Source: Nitrososphaerota archaeon
Lineage (GTDB): Archaea > Thermoproteota > Nitrososphaeria > Nitrososphaerales > Gagatemarchaeaceae
Reading direction: 5' to 3'
DNA: 64,000 bases
Assembly (NCBI GenBank): GCA_027339745.1
Contig: DAHWNW010000002.1
Location: forward strand, 119,725 to 183,724
Part shown: positions 9,278 through 16,520 of the stretch, piece after piece
How the letters are laid out: every line of letters starts with the position of its first letter
Numbering within the stretch: position 1 is the first letter of the stretch
Notes under the pieces: generated by a model
Database searches by the model: none
What the model was told of the DNA's origin: nothing
The model's input: the letters and a program-made list of their open reading frames with translations, nothing else
Program-made: the position numbers and the translations under genes

Positions 9278-9989
9278 GAAGTCCCACCTGCACGACTGGA
9301 AGGGAATCCGCTCCAGTTCTACGGCTGAAAGCGTCTCAAACCCACGTCACGCTCTGCAAACGCGCCGTATGTAGTGAGGGTCATCCCTGTCTTTTCGCGA
9401 TCGGCAGGACGAAAGAGTCGGCGAGCGAAAGCCTGCCGTTCCAACATTTCTGCATCCCAGCTGCCATGGATTGACACACGTTCCTCTCCATCACCGTCAA
9501 GCGTTCGGCGAGTTGCTGGGACGTTAGGAGGGAACTTCCCTGACGATCTGCATGTCTTGTAGTTGAATTCGGCTGATGAGACGGGAGAGATCAGGCCTCC
9601 AGCTTCGCCAGACTCGTTTCCTTCCACGATGAAGTCGTCCGTCCTTGGCATAGATGAGCGACAGCGTGCCGGCGTCAAAGGCAGAGCGCGCCATCCCAGA
9701 GCCCTCCCTGCGGTGCTCCGCCTCCGACTCGCGAAACCTGGATTATGTTGTCCCGCTGATGTCCCCCACTGCAGTAAGTCCTTGTCAATGGAGGAACGTG
9801 GATGAGGGTGAGGCGGCGTCCAGTCTCCAGGATGCGAGCTTGTCACCTTTATGGACGCCATACTTCTTTCGGGGAGATGCAGGGATGTTGACGTGCTCTT
9901 GCTCGTAAAGTCTCAACCACCGCCATACAAAACGATAGATACCATATATTGAAGTCTCCATATGGTATGCGTCAGGAAAAAGTAGGACG
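9278..9989. other. Long intergenic spacer, no gene recognised
   Basis: About 710 bases after aIF2 gamma. The longest open frame (minus, 9319-9861) translates to a Ser/Arg/Pro-rich sequence without motifs and looks like chance. No tRNA arms or long inverted repeat were seen. The AT-rich run near 9941-9950 probably belongs to the promoter of the PIN gene. Confidence 0.4.
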
Positions 9990-10358
9990 TTGCAGAAAGT
10001 AGTCTTCGACAGCAGCTTCCTCATGACTGTGGTGGAGAAGCCCACCACATGGTTCGAGGACATAGTCGAGGCTCTCGGGACCGTCCAGCCTATCCTCCTG
10101 GATTGCGTGAAGGCCGAGCTTCAGAAGCTCGCGTTAGGGGGAGGAGGAAGGTCCCGGACCGCCAGGGTGGCCCTCGACCTGGCGTCGAGATTCGCCCCCG
10201 AATCCTGCGGCGGGGCCAGTGTCGACGACGAGATAGTCTCCGCGGCCAGGACGTCTGGGGCGTATGTAGCAACGATGGACTCCGGACTTCTCACCACCCT
10301 GAAGGCTGCACGAATAAGAGCGGTCACCCTCAGCTCTGGCAGGATACGGCTCGTCTGA
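9990..10358 (+). CDS. PIN-domain protein, Fcf1/Utp24-like (predicted rRNA-processing ribonuclease)
   Basis: Small (122 residues) single-domain PIN fold protein. The acidic residues that bind metal are visible in FDSSFLM (Asp8), DCVKAEL, SVDDEI and VATMDSGLL. In many archaea a PIN protein of this size sits directly after aIF2 gamma and is related to the eukaryotic Fcf1/Utp24 18S-processing nuclease. Gene position therefore favours a housekeeping rRNA role over a VapC toxin, and no antitoxin gene is next to it. TTG start at 9990; an AT-rich box near 9941-9950 leaves room for a short leader. Confidence 0.82.
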   Translation: MQKVVFDSSFLMTVVEKPTTWFEDIVEALGTVQPILLDCVKAELQKLALGGGGRSRTARVALDLASRFAPESCGGASVDDEIVSAARTSGAYVATMDSGLLTTLKAARIRAVTLSSGRIRLV

Positions 10359-10378
10359 GGCAGGCTGGTCTCGGGAAG

Positions 10379-10388
10379 CGGTTAAAGC
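10379..10388 (+). promoter_or_regulatory. TATA-like box of nadE
   Basis: ggttaaagcg lies about 27 bases before the nadE ATG, a spacing that fits a leaderless transcript. Weak, because the surrounding DNA is GC-rich and only this short box stands out. Confidence 0.35.
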
Positions 10389-10410
10389 GGGGGCTAAGGG
10401 CGCGGGGCGT

Positions 10411-11190
10411 ATGACCTCGGGAGGGCTCCGGATAGACGCGGCACGAGAGACAGACAGAATCGTCGCCTTCATCAGGAGCACAGTCGGAGGAGCGGGGGCA
10501 GAAGGTGTCGAGGTGTCCCTGAGCGGAGGGATCGACAGCAGCGTCGTAGGGGCGCTCTGTGTCAGGGCGCTGGGGAAGGATAAGGTCGTGGGGCTCCTCC
10601 TCCCGTCCGAGCACACCCCTCCTGAGGACGCTGAGGACGCCAGGGGGCTGGCGAGCGCATGGGGGATACGGACTGAGACGATTCAGATCACCAAGACAGT
10701 AAAAACGGTCCTAGAGTCGTCAAGGCTCGAAGGGACCAGGGTAGCAAGTGCGAACGTCCAGGCGAGGGTCAGGATGACCATAGCATACTACTTCGCCAAC
10801 ACCCTCCAGCTCCTGGTGGCAGGGACCGGGGACAAGAGCGAGGAGACGCTAGGGTTCTTCACCAAGGGCGGCGACGGGCTCGCCGACTTCCTCCCCATAG
10901 CCCACCTCTACAAGACGCAGGTCCGCCTTTTGGGGGCCTACTTGGGTCTTCCCAGTGGCGTGGTCGAGAAGCCCGCGTCCCCCCAGCTATGGCCTGGCCA
11001 CAAAGCGACTGACGAGCTCCCCGCGGACTATGACAAGCTGGACATAGCCCTCCACCGCCTGTTCGACTTGAAATCTGGGGTCGAAGAAGCCGCCGCCGAG
11101 GCGGGGCTCCCGGTTAGCGCTGTCGAGAAGGCCCTTGAGATGCACAGGAGGACAGCGCACAAGAGGGCCCTCCCCCCTTCGCTGGAGTAA
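10411..11190 (+). CDS. nadE: NH3-dependent NAD+ synthetase
   Basis: Amidates nicotinic acid adenine dinucleotide to NAD+ with ATP and ammonia in the cytoplasm. The 259-residue protein has the ATP-pyrophosphatase loop SLSGGIDSSVVGAL near residues 38-51, the second motif AGTGDKSEETLGFFTKGGDG and the substrate segment SPQLWPGHKATDELPADYD. There is no glutaminase domain, so free ammonia is the expected nitrogen source. The ATG at 10411 has a TATA-like box 27 bases upstream. It sits between the PIN gene and rpo7, all on the plus strand. Confidence 0.96.
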   Translation: MTSGGLRIDAARETDRIVAFIRSTVGGAGAEGVEVSLSGGIDSSVVGALCVRALGKDKVVGLLLPSEHTPPEDAEDARGLASAWGIRTETIQITKTVKTVLESSRLEGTRVASANVQARVRMTIAYYFANTLQLLVAGTGDKSEETLGFFTKGGDGLADFLPIAHLYKTQVRLLGAYLGLPSGVVEKPASPQLWPGHKATDELPADYDKLDIALHRLFDLKSGVEEAAAEAGLPVSAVEKALEMHRRTAHKRALPPSLE

Positions 11191-11269
11191 GAACGTCTCA
11201 TACGCCCCTCGTCCCCACCAAAGATTAAAATCGCTGAGCCGAAGGGGTGCCCAAGTTTCTGAGTAATTC

Positions 11270-11854
11270 ATGTTCGAGCTCGTGAACCTTGAAGATGTGG
11301 TGAGGGTCCCCCCCGACCGGTTCGGCTCCCCACTGGAGAATGTGGCAATGGACCTGCTGAAACTGAAGTATGAGAGTACGATCAACCCCGACCACGGTTA
11401 CCTGGTCCTCGTCACCAAAGTGGATGTTGATAAGGTCGGGAAGATCATAGCTGGAGACGGCGCGACGTACCATCGGGTGAGGTTCGAGGTCCTCTCCTTC
11501 TACCCCATGAAGCAGGAGATAGTCGAAGGCGAGATAGTCGAAGTGACCGACTTCGGCGCCTTCGTGAGGGTGGGCCCCGCCGACGCTCTCCTTCATCTCA
11601 GCCAGATAATGGACGATTATCTGACCAGCGACGTGAAATCCGGGATCATCACAGCCTCACAGAGCAAGAGGACGCTCCGTGTTGGGAGCAAGGTGAGGGT
11701 CAGGATCACTGCCGTGAGCCTAGGGCACGGCATATCCATGGGGAAGATAGGGGTGACCTGTAGACAGCCTTTCATGGGAGCCCTCGAGTGGATCGATGAA
11801 GATGTGGCGAAGGCGGTCAAGGCTCGCAAGGTTGAGGGACGGGCGGAGAAGTAA
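11270..11854 (+). CDS. rpo7: DNA-directed RNA polymerase subunit Rpo7 (RpoE')
   Basis: Stalk subunit of archaeal RNA polymerase; with Rpo4 it binds emerging RNA and helps open promoters. The 194-residue protein has the N-terminal tip domain (residues 1-80) and an S1/OB domain opening with VEGEIVEVTDFGAFVRVGP. An AT-rich box gattaaaatc at 11223-11232 and a short leader precede the ATG. spt4 follows after 5 bases, then dephospho-CoA kinase and rps24e, the typical archaeal order. Confidence 0.97.
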   Translation: MFELVNLEDVVRVPPDRFGSPLENVAMDLLKLKYESTINPDHGYLVLVTKVDVDKVGKIIAGDGATYHRVRFEVLSFYPMKQEIVEGEIVEVTDFGAFVRVGPADALLHLSQIMDDYLTSDVKSGIITASQSKRTLRVGSKVRVRITAVSLGHGISMGKIGVTCRQPFMGALEWIDEDVAKAVKARKVEGRAEK

Positions 11855-11859
11855 GCGCG

Positions 11860-12045
11860 ATGAAAGAGCTGGCCTGCCGCAAGTGCAGGATGCTGACCTC
11901 CGAGAAGGCTTGCCCCAACGATGGGTCGACGGAGCTGAGCAATGAGTGGTCCGGGCTCATCATAATAATCAACGCCGAGAAGTCCCAGGTCGCCAAGACC
12001 TTAGGCATCGTGAAGCCAGGTCGCTACGCCCTCAAGGTAAGCTAG
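11860..12045 (+). CDS. spt4: Transcription elongation factor Spt4 (RpoE'')
   Basis: Small partner of Spt5; the pair clamps RNA polymerase and aids processive elongation. At 61 residues it is a normal archaeal length, with CRKC at residues 6-9 and the Spt5-contact region NEWSGLIIIINAEKSQVAK. The usual second zinc pair CPxCG is here CPNDG, so only three of the four expected cysteines are present. Either zinc is held differently or lost, as seems possible in some related archaea. It is 5 bases after rpo7 and 4 bases before the next gene. Confidence 0.95.
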   Translation: MKELACRKCRMLTSEKACPNDGSTELSNEWSGLIIIINAEKSQVAKTLGIVKPGRYALKVS

Positions 12046-12049
12046 CCAA

Positions 12050-12568
12050 TTGACCGGGGTGTTCAGGCTCCCTGAGGCTCTGAGGCCGAAGCTGGCGGAG
12101 CCCCTTGGGGAAGTGTTCGACTCCAGGGAGGCAGCGGGAGAGAGGTTCGTTAAGCTGGCCAGGGAGGCGTCGATGGTCGTGACGGTCGGAGACAGGGTCA
12201 CAGAGACCCTGCACTCCATCGGGATGACCCCCGCTGTGCATGTGGTCGACGGCGTGGAGCGGCGGTCCAGGAGAGATCCCCCCGAAGTCCCCTACGCCAG
12301 GCTTGTGAAGGTGAGCAACCCGGCCGGGACACTGACCCAGGACGCCATAGACGGGATGAGGGAGGCTTTCACCGGGAGAAAGCCGGTCCGCGTGCTGGTA
12401 GACGGCGAGGAGGACCTCATGGCCATGCTCGCAATAGCCATGGCCCCGGTCTCTGCGATCGTGTTCTACGGGCAGCCTGGTGCGGGGGTAGTCGCAGTCA
12501 AAGTCAACGGGATGACGAAGGCGAGGAACAGGGCGATACTCTCAGAGATGGGCATCGAGAGGCTGTAG
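12050..12568 (+). CDS. GTP-dependent dephospho-CoA kinase (DUF359 family)
   Basis: Last step of archaeal coenzyme A synthesis: phosphorylates dephospho-CoA using GTP. The 172-residue protein shows the DUF359 pattern: VVTVGDRVTETL near residue 43, PAVHVVDGVERR, VSNPAGTLTQDAI and the late acidic stretch RVLVDGEEDLMAMLA. The TTG start at 12050 lies 4 bases after spt4. Location between spt4 and rps24e is the usual archaeal context for this enzyme, which supports the assignment. It is unrelated in sequence to bacterial CoaE. Confidence 0.92.
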   Translation: MTGVFRLPEALRPKLAEPLGEVFDSREAAGERFVKLAREASMVVTVGDRVTETLHSIGMTPAVHVVDGVERRSRRDPPEVPYARLVKVSNPAGTLTQDAIDGMREAFTGRKPVRVLVDGEEDLMAMLAIAMAPVSAIVFYGQPGAGVVAVKVNGMTKARNRAILSEMGIERL

Positions 12569-12610
12569 AGGCCTCAACTTAATATCCTCGCTAAATTCGG
12601 GTGCTCCGGT

Positions 12611-12952
12611 TTGCAGGTGGAGAAGAAGTCCCAGTCCAAGGTCCTTGACAGGGCATACGTGGAGTTGGCCTTGGAGGACAGGGCGGGGAAGATAACGAGG
12701 AAAGAGGCAATCGCGGCCGTGGCCCAGGAGATGGGGGTCCCATCCGAGAACGTGGCCCTCATCAGGATGGACGGCCAGTCAGGTACGACCAAGGTGCTAG
12801 GCAAGTTCTACGTCTACGGCTCCCCTGAGTCCAAGAAGCGAATACACCTCCGCCATCTGGGCGAGAGAGCCCTCTCCAAGGAGGAGCGCGAGAAGCTGAA
12901 GCAGGAGAGGAAGAAGGCCGCCGCTCCAGCGGCAGCAGGGGCTAAGAAGTAG
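12611..12952 (+). CDS. rps24e: Ribosomal protein S24e
   Basis: Small-subunit protein shared by archaea and eukaryotes, 113 residues including a Lys/Ala-rich tail (KQERKKAAAPAAAGAKK). Family pattern: TRKEAIAAVAQEMG, FYVYGSPESKKRIHLRH. The start is TTG or the nearby GTG. An AT-rich box acttaatatc at 12576-12585 is about 30 bases upstream, fitting a leaderless transcript. rps27ae starts 2 bases after the stop. Confidence 0.96.
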   Translation: MQVEKKSQSKVLDRAYVELALEDRAGKITRKEAIAAVAQEMGVPSENVALIRMDGQSGTTKVLGKFYVYGSPESKKRIHLRHLGERALSKEEREKLKQERKKAAAPAAAGAKK

Positions 12953-12954
12953 AG

Positions 12955-13224
12955 ATGTCAAAGCAGCAGACCCCTCCCCCAGCTCCAGCGCCTCCCCCCG
13001 CCGAAGCAGCGGCTCCGGCGGAGGAGAAGCCGGAGAAGAAGGAGAAGCCAAAGGCCCCGAAGAGGAGGATACAGGTGCACAAGCTCTACAAGGTCGGAGA
13101 TGGCTCGCTGACCAGGCTCAGGAAGGAGTGCCCGCGGTGTGGAAAAGGTTACTTCATGGCCCAGCACGGCGACAGGCTCACCTGCGGCCACTGTGGGTAT
13201 ACCACATACACGCAGAAGGGTTAG
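12955..13224 (+). CDS. rps27ae: Ribosomal protein S27ae
   Basis: Small-subunit zinc-ribbon protein, the archaeal equivalent of the ribosomal half of eukaryotic ubiquitin-S27a. The zinc ribbon is CPRCGKGYFMAQHGDRLTC followed by GHCGYTTYT, with all four cysteines. It has a 40-residue N-terminal extension that is low-complexity Pro/Ala/Glu/Lys, unusual next to the roughly 50-60 residue typical protein. The last 4 bases overlap the convergent stop of the kinase-fusion gene. Confidence 0.96.
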   Translation: MSKQQTPPPAPAPPPAEAAAPAEEKPEKKEKPKAPKRRIQVHKLYKVGDGSLTRLRKECPRCGKGYFMAQHGDRLTCGHCGYTTYTQKG

Positions 13225-14846
13225 GCGTAGACAGACATCAGCTCTCTGAGCATCTTAGCCATCCCCGGGGTGAGGAAGGGTCTGAACGGCCCGAAGTACT
13301 TCGAACCCTTCGCCTTCGCCACGCACGACCTGTCCCCCTCGCCGACGTAGGAGTCAAGGAAGGAGACGGCGACCTTTTTCATGGCGCCCTCTTTGTTGGA
13401 CAGCTTCGCCGTGTAGTAAAGGAACTCCGCCACGTCCCAAGCCTGGTCCCCGCCCTTGTAGGCTTGCTCCAAGTCGGTGAGGTAGAGCCCTTCCCTGGAG
13501 ACGATCACGTTGCTCGGCTTGGCGTCCCCCAGCGCCATCCCCCAGCCGTGGACCCGGGCCATCAGAGACCCGTATGACCCCACCGCGGAGAGAGGGACGT
13601 CGTCACCCTTCAGGAAGGTGTTGATCTCTGAAGCGAGTGTGGGCCCGGGGACGAAATCCTTCACCAGGACCCTTTCGGCCGGCGCGACGGCCAGGATCCT
13701 GGGGACGAGGACGCCCTTCGCTCTTAGGGCCAGGGTGGCACCGTACTCTCGGTCCATCCTGATGAGCGGACCCGCGCTGAACTTGTTCGCGGTAGAAGCC
13801 CAGATCCCGAGGAGCGCCCACTTCAGTGACCTCACGTCAGTGTAGTTCTTCACAACGACCGACCTCTCCGCGTGGCCGCTCCTGAACGTGAGGACCCTGG
13901 TGGTAGAGTAAGGTTCACCGATGTCCTTCTCTGTCGTTGAGTAGGTGTCGAAACCGAGCAGGCGGGCCAACTCCTTGACGAGGAAGGAGGCGTCAGGTAT
14001 CACGGCCCCTTCGTCCAGCTTCAGCAGCGAGCGTGGTACATCCAGAGGCGCGAACTTCGGGGGTGCCTCCCTCATCCGCCTGAGCTTCGACAGCGCCTCT
14101 CTGCTGAAGACCGAAGGCCCGACCCTCCCGGCGTAGCCGTGGACCGCATACTGCGCGACCCCCCTCGCTGTGACTGAGAAGAGTGACTGCACCCTCGTGA
14201 ACGCGTCCCCCTTAAGCCGCTCGGGGACGAGCCTCACGCCGTCGCGCTCGGCAACGAGGAACCCCCTCGGCTGGAGGGACTCGGCTGCCGAGCGAAACCC
14301 GTCCACTGACGCAGCCCGGTTCTGGTCACCCAGGCGAGAGGTGTAGGTGTGGACGTAGCTGTAGAGCGCCGGAGGGTAGATGGCCGCGCGCCTGTGGAGC
14401 TTCTCGAAGAGGAAGTAGTCGTATGGGACGACCAGGCGGCTGCCGAACTCCCCATAATCCGAAGAGAGGTCGAGGAGGGCTTCGACTATCACCCTCTTCT
14501 TGTACTCGTGCTCCACGGCCCTGAAGAGCTCCGGGTTCGAGAGGGGCTCGTAGATGTTGAGCAGCCGCCCTACGACGAACTCGCCCAGGTAAGACGACCG
14601 AGCGTCCTGGACCAACATGTCCTCGTCGACGATGAGGGCAGAGGCCGCGACCGGGTCGTCCACATATCTGTAGCGCACTCCTTCTCGGAAGCGCTTCGAC
14701 ACGATGATCAAATCGTAGTCAGAGTCGGGCCTGGCGTACCCCGCGACCTTCGAGCCGTAGGCTGCCACCCCCGAAGTCCTCGATGGCTCCACGAGCGCGG
14801 CCGCGAGTCGCTCCACCTTGGAGCGCTCTTCCTCTGTCAGCCTCAA
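13221..14846 (-). CDS. Nucleotidyltransferase domain fused to a Bud32/RIO-like protein kinase domain
   Basis: 541-residue two-domain protein. Residues 31-45 read GSKVAGYARPDSDYD, the GS-x10-DxD active site of the pol-beta/MNT nucleotidyltransferase superfamily. Residues about 310-500 look like an atypical small kinase: a beta-3 lysine in SVVVKNYTD, the hinge-side VLVKDFVPGPTL, a catalytic loop GDAKPSNVIV and a metal-binding TDLEQA in place of DFG. The middle, about 130-300, is alpha-helical and unassigned. The kinase half resembles Bud32/RIO/ABC1-type kinases. Target unknown; antibiotic-style nucleotidyltransferase, tRNA-modification and protein-AMPylating roles are all possible. It overlaps the upstream zincin gene by 4 bases (ATGA), so translation is coupled. 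The gene is convergent with rps27ae. Confidence 0.8.
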   Translation of the reverse strand: MRLTEEERSKVERLAAALVEPSRTSGVAAYGSKVAGYARPDSDYDLIIVSKRFREGVRYRYVDDPVAASALIVDEDMLVQDARSSYLGEFVVGRLLNIYEPLSNPELFRAVEHEYKKRVIVEALLDLSSDYGEFGSRLVVPYDYFLFEKLHRRAAIYPPALYSYVHTYTSRLGDQNRAASVDGFRSAAESLQPRGFLVAERDGVRLVPERLKGDAFTRVQSLFSVTARGVAQYAVHGYAGRVGPSVFSREALSKLRRMREAPPKFAPLDVPRSLLKLDEGAVIPDASFLVKELARLLGFDTYSTTEKDIGEPYSTTRVLTFRSGHAERSVVVKNYTDVRSLKWALLGIWASTANKFSAGPLIRMDREYGATLALRAKGVLVPRILAVAPAERVLVKDFVPGPTLASEINTFLKGDDVPLSAVGSYGSLMARVHGWGMALGDAKPSNVIVSREGLYLTDLEQAYKGGDQAWDVAEFLYYTAKLSNKEGAMKKVAVSFLDSYVGEGDRSCVAKAKGSKYFGPFRPFLTPGMAKMLRELMSVYA

Positions 14847-15574
14847 GGGCGAGCCTTCTCTCTGAGCTCGGTGACCTTCGCCAAGACCGCTGGGTCGAAC
14901 CTCGTGGCTGCCACCGCGTCCATGGGGAGGCTGACCCTGTTCTCCTCGGGCCCCACCAGGCGGATGGGGAGGTTCTTAGCGATCCACCCCGCCCCCACCT
15001 TCTTGTTGAGGGCTTCGTCAGAGAGCTCGTTCTTGAACTTCCTGCTTATCAGAGAGACGAGGGCCTTGTCTGAGAAGATCAGCCTGGGAGGGGTGACGCG
15101 CTCTGCGTCAGCGAAGGCCGCTTCATAGAGCGTGGTGGCGGCCTCGTCGCTGGTGACATCGGTGGTGCTGAACTTTCGTACGAGGTCGACGTAGTGCGTG
15201 AACTCGTGGGCTGCGACCGCGTCCAAGGTTCCCTTGGTCCCGAAGGCGACCAGGGCGGCGGTGAATTGGACGAGGATTAGGACGCTCCCGTTGGCGGCTG
15301 TGGGTATCACCCTGGCGAACAGCACCCCCATCTGGCCGTACTCGCTCCCAGACTTCGAGACGGGGAGGGTCGGCTCGATGTAATAGGGAGGATATCTGAG
15401 CCCGCTGGCCTTCTCGACCCGCTCCACGGCTCCCTGAAGGAGTCGCATCCTCAGCCGCACCTTCTTGACCAGCGCCCTCGGCACCTTCTCCTGAGCCACT
15501 GCCTGGTCGAGGAGTATGAGCGGGTCCAACCGATTCGTGACCTCGTCTCCGTGCATATGAACCTTAGGCGTCAC
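14843..15574 (-). CDS. Zincin-like protein with HEFTH motif, function unknown
   Basis: 243 residues, not recognised as a named family. Residues 123-127 are HEFTH in DAVAAHEFTHYVDLVRKF, the HExxH zinc site of metallopeptidases, and the following helix carries possible third ligands (DEAATTLYEAAFADAE, about residues 143-158). The N-terminal third is helical and charged, residues 85-110 hydrophobic but too short and broken for clear membrane segments. No signal peptide is visible, so it is probably cytoplasmic. It overlaps the Lrp regulator upstream and the nucleotidyltransferase-kinase downstream by 4 bases each. Peptidase activity is inferred from the motif only. Confidence 0.75.
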   Translation of the reverse strand: MTPKVHMHGDEVTNRLDPLILLDQAVAQEKVPRALVKKVRLRMRLLQGAVERVEKASGLRYPPYYIEPTLPVSKSGSEYGQMGVLFARVIPTAANGSVLILVQFTAALVAFGTKGTLDAVAAHEFTHYVDLVRKFSTTDVTSDEAATTLYEAAFADAERVTPPRLIFSDKALVSLISRKFKNELSDEALNKKVGAGWIAKNLPIRLVGPEENRVSLPMDAVAATRFDPAVLAKVTELREKARP

Positions 15575-16029
15575 TCGATCAGCCTGAAGCTCACAGGAGG
15601 GTCACGCCTGGAGACCTCCATGAACACCTCAGTGTGCATGACGCCGGGTATCTTCCCTATCACATCATAGACGGCCCGGTGCAGCTCGTCGAGGGACTGT
15701 CCTCTGAGGTTGAGTATCAAGTCGAAGCGCCCGGTCACTTCCCTGATAAGCCTGACCCCCTCAGTCTTCTCGACCTCCTTCAGGATTGCCTCCCTCAACT
15801 TGGGATCGATATTGAGCCCCGCCAAAGCTCCGGCACGCATACCCAGCCTGTCCTCGTTGACCTGTATAGTGAACCGCTCTATCACCCCCCTTTTCTGCAG
15901 GCGCTTTATCCTGCTGTACATCACCGAGAGGTTGACCCCGAGTTCCTTGCCGAGCTTGGGGACAGATACCGAAGCGTCCGTGTGGAGCGAAGAGAGTATC
16001 TTCATGTCCAAGTCGTCAAGTTTGGCCAA
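15571..16029 (-). CDS. Lrp/AsnC family transcriptional regulator
   Basis: 152-residue regulator with an N-terminal winged helix-turn-helix (DLDMKILSSLHTDASVSVPK, then LSVMYSRIKRLQKRGVIERF) and a C-terminal RAM ligand-binding/oligomer domain (VEKTEGVRLIREVTGRFDLI). The family senses amino acids or other small molecules. TTG start at 16029; an AT-rich box near 16058-16067 may be its TATA. It is the first gene of a three-gene operon with ATGA overlaps, so it probably regulates the zincin and the kinase fusion as well as itself. Confidence 0.92.
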   Translation of the reverse strand: MAKLDDLDMKILSSLHTDASVSVPKLGKELGVNLSVMYSRIKRLQKRGVIERFTIQVNEDRLGMRAGALAGLNIDPKLREAILKEVEKTEGVRLIREVTGRFDLILNLRGQSLDELHRAVYDVIGKIPGVMHTEVFMEVSRRDPPVSFRLIE

Positions 16030-16126
16030 ATCGTTATCCTCAGTATCTCGCAGGACGCGCGATATTTCTACTTTTCAGGCCGAGAATCAGCGACTTTCAG
16101 GTCAAAATCGTTCTGACCTTAAGAAT

Positions 16127-16486
16127 CTAGTTGGTCTTCGGCGCCCCGTCGACGCGCTTGGCGTTCACTTGGAATGTCTCCTCAGTGATGGTCCCGCCCC
16201 TGACCAGCTTGCGCTTCTTGATACCGTCCTCATTGGTCCTGTACCCTACCCCGCGGGTGAGGAGGACATAGTTCTTCCCCCCTCCCAGGGTGTCGGCGCG
16301 CAGGGGAAATCCCGCCTTGTCGCTCCCCCCCGTGATCTTTATGCTCCCTGTGAGTCCTATGGTAGCTCCGTCCAAGACGTCTCCTATCTTCCTCCCTATC
16401 AGGAGCTGTGCGCTGGCGTCCTTTACCTCCTGCGCTTCTGACTTCCCTGTCTTGGGGTCCGAGAGCACCAGCTTGAAGGTGACCAT
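16127..16486 (-). CDS. rps6e: Ribosomal protein S6e
   Basis: Small-subunit protein, 119 residues, usual for archaea, which lack the phosphorylated C-terminal tail of eukaryotic S6. Family motifs are LLIGRKIGDVLDG and the Gly-rich SIKITGGSDKAGFPLR, then LLTRGVGYR. A TATA-like acttaattacc at about 16510-16520 precedes the ATG by roughly 28 bases. It stands 35 bases from the aIF5B stop; the two genes share strand but rps6e has its own promoter box only after aIF5B ends, so read-through from aIF5B is also possible. Confidence 0.96.
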   Translation of the reverse strand: MVTFKLVLSDPKTGKSEAQEVKDASAQLLIGRKIGDVLDGATIGLTGSIKITGGSDKAGFPLRADTLGGGKNYVLLTRGVGYRTNEDGIKKRKLVRGGTITEETFQVNAKRVDGAPKTN

Positions 16487-16520
16487 CGAAGTCTGCTCCG
16501 ACTACCCCTGGTAATTAAGT

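Noticed and set aside
9319-9861. 180-codon minus-strand frame after aIF2 gamma
   Set aside because: No recognisable motif or start context; composition unlike neighbouring proteins.
9990-10358. VapC toxin of a toxin-antitoxin pair
   Set aside because: No antitoxin gene next to it, and the position after aIF2 gamma matches the rRNA-processing PIN protein of archaea.
14349-15128. 259-codon plus-strand frame across the kinase fusion and zincin genes
   Set aside because: Antisense to two overlapping genes with recognisable motifs; an effect of GC-rich codon use.
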